From positions 1-5,832 of the forward strand of contig JAQURU010000041.1 in NCBI GenBank assembly GCA_028715435.1: a DNA stretch of 5,832 nucleotides. The letters are read 5' to 3'. The translations under genes and the position numbers were made by a program. This DNA comes from Minisyncoccota bacterium (GTDB lineage Bacteria; Patescibacteriota; Minisyncoccia; Minisyncoccales; CG1-02-41-26). Below the pieces are notes generated by a model. That model saw only the letters and a program-made list of their open reading frames with translations, did not search any database and was not told the DNA's origin. How positions within the stretch are numbered: position 1 is the first letter of the stretch; each line of letters begins with the position of its first letter. Below, piece after piece: positions 4,805 through 5,832 of the stretch.

Positions 4805-5832
4805 ATGGAACAAAGAATAGCTTTAAAAATTAGTGGAATGCATTGTCAGTCTTGTGTGGTCAATATTGAAAGCGAACTAAAGAAGGAAAAAGGCGTTGTT
4901 GAGGCCACAGTTAATTTGGCCACCGAAGAGGCCAGAGTAACGATTGACCAATCCCAAACCAGTACTGAAAAAATAAAAGAAATTATTAAAAAAGCTGGGT
5001 ATTCGGCTCAAGAGGAAACAACAGCAACACACGACCAGCACCAAATGGCTAAGGAGCAAGAAATTAAGAAGTTAAAAAAGCGTTTTATCTTAACGCTTGT
5101 TTTTGGCTTTCCAGTTCTTTATTTAACAATGGGCCAAATGGCCGGGTTGCCATCTTTTAATATTACAGAATTACAAAGCATAGTTATTCAGTTTTTTCTA
5201 ACTGCTTTGGTTATTTTTTCGGCTTTCAATATCTGGGTTTCTGGGGTTAGGGGAATTTTGCGGCTAAAGCCTAATATGGATTCTTTAATTTTTTTGGGTA
5301 CTTTTACAGCTTTTGTTTATAGTGTTGTGCTCGGGGTTGTTTTACTTTTGGGTAAACAAATCAACAGCCCAATTTATTTTGAATCAGCTGCTTTGGTTTT
5401 GGTGTTTATTTCTTTAGGAAAATACTTAGAAGGCATTACTAAAGGCAAAACTAGTCAAGCAGTTAAAAAGTTAATTGGTTTGACTCCAAAAGAAACTTTG
5501 GTTATTAAAAATGGCCAGGAAATTAAGACACTCATTAGCCAAGTGCAAATTAATGATATCATATTGGTTAAGCCGGGTGAGAAAATTCCGGTTGATGGAG
5601 TGGTGGTTGAAGGGAGTTCTTTTGTGGATGAGGCTATGATAACCGGGGAGCCGATTCCCAAAAGCAAAACCATTGGTGATGAAATTATTGGGGGCACTAT
5701 CAATAAAAATAGCGTTTTAAAATTTAAAGCCACTAGAGTGGGGGATAAAACAATGCTTTCGCAGATTATTAAAATGGTGGAATCAGCCATGGGCTCAAAA
5801 GCGCCTATTCAGGCCTTGGCAGATAAAGTTTC
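4805..5832 (+). CDS. copA: Copper-exporting P1B-type ATPase CopA, 3'-truncated by window end
   Basis: The first 342 residues of a heavy-metal P-type ATPase that would pump Cu(I) out using ATP. An N-terminal HMA domain (1-70) has the site GMHCQSC (C14, C17). A short linker with H76 and H79 and a Lys-rich segment (84-93) leads to four helices at about 94-112, 124-145, 158-182 and 190-208, with the conserved PNMDSL (156-161) and YFESAALVLVFISLGKYLEG (191-210). The actuator domain follows, with KPGEKIPVDG (256-265) and the dephosphorylation loop DEAMITGEP (275-283; T280-G281-E282). GSKAPIQALADKV (330-342) leads towards the next helix when the window ends. The CPC metal site and the DKTG phosphorylation site lie beyond it, so copper specificity is inferred from close similarity to CopA and from the neighbour. 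The start lies 38 bases after the fusion gene; no own promoter is evident, so co-transcription is likely. Confidence 0.93.
   Translation, partial: MEQRIALKISGMHCQSCVVNIESELKKEKGVVEATVNLATEEARVTIDQSQTSTEKIKEIIKKAGYSAQEETTATHDQHQMAKEQEIKKLKKRFILTLVFGFPVLYLTMGQMAGLPSFNITELQSIVIQFFLTALVIFSAFNIWVSGVRGILRLKPNMDSLIFLGTFTAFVYSVVLGVVLLLGKQINSPIYFESAALVLVFISLGKYLEGITKGKTSQAVKKLIGLTPKETLVIKNGQEIKTLISQVQINDIILVKPGEKIPVDGVVVEGSSFVDEAMITGEPIPKSKTIGDEIIGGTINKNSVLKFKATRVGDKTMLSQIIKMVESAMGSKAPIQALADKV

Noticed and set aside
1..5832. Recoded genetic code (TGA as Gly, as in some CPR lineages)
   Set aside because: None of the genes needs an in-frame TGA, and Gly codons are ordinary GGN. The six complete stops seen are only TAA and TAG, which is compatible with AT bias and small numbers.

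Overview
The window is a plus-strand-only, AT-rich, gene-dense stretch carrying seven genes; the first and last are cut by the window edges. The overall character suggests a small-genome, uncultivated bacterium of the Candidate Phyla Radiation (Patescibacteria, perhaps Parcubacteria-like). Reasons: low GC, Lys/Asn/Ile-rich proteins, almost no Shine-Dalgarno sequences, a free-standing methionyl-tRNA synthetase-type tRNA-binding domain, and a GC-rich TCCGCC/GGCGGA palindrome inserted in a gene. This placement is an inference. The standard genetic code fits: no in-frame TGA occurs in any gene, and Gly is written with GGN codons.

Layout. 1-744: 3' part of undecaprenyl-diphosphatase (uppP). 788-1421: an overlapping MNT nucleotidyltransferase/HEPN RNase pair (mntA/hepT toxin-antitoxin type), preceded by a promoter that seems to start transcription at the ATG and followed by a terminator. 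1474-1800: a 108-aa OB-fold tRNA-binding protein. 1827-2940: an ECF-type sigma factor overlapping a three-helix membrane protein with a cysteine-rich tail predicted to lie outside the cell, closed by a strong terminator. 2941-3239: a 299-bp regulatory gap with two terminator hairpins, each followed directly by a near-identical promoter (TTGAAA, 17-bp spacer, TGTAAT). 3240-4766: a fusion of a heavy-metal-associated (HMA) domain, a DsbD/TauE-like membrane domain, a cupredoxin and a Cys-rich tail. 4805-end: the N-terminal 342 residues of a CopA-type copper P1B-ATPase.

How the genes may work together. Positions 1827-5832 read as a copper-handling locus. The sigma factor and the membrane protein have the layout of a sigma/anti-sigma pair. 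The membrane protein's tail, with seven Cys and one His, could sense copper or another thiophilic metal outside the cell. The downstream fusion and the P-type ATPase carry the usual domains for passing on and exporting Cu(I). The sigma gene, the gap and the fusion gene share one promoter pattern, so they may be co-regulated or autoregulated. The combination, and especially the matching Cys-Gly tails on regulator and effector, is the most interesting part of the window. The domain calls are firm; the regulatory circuit is a hypothesis.
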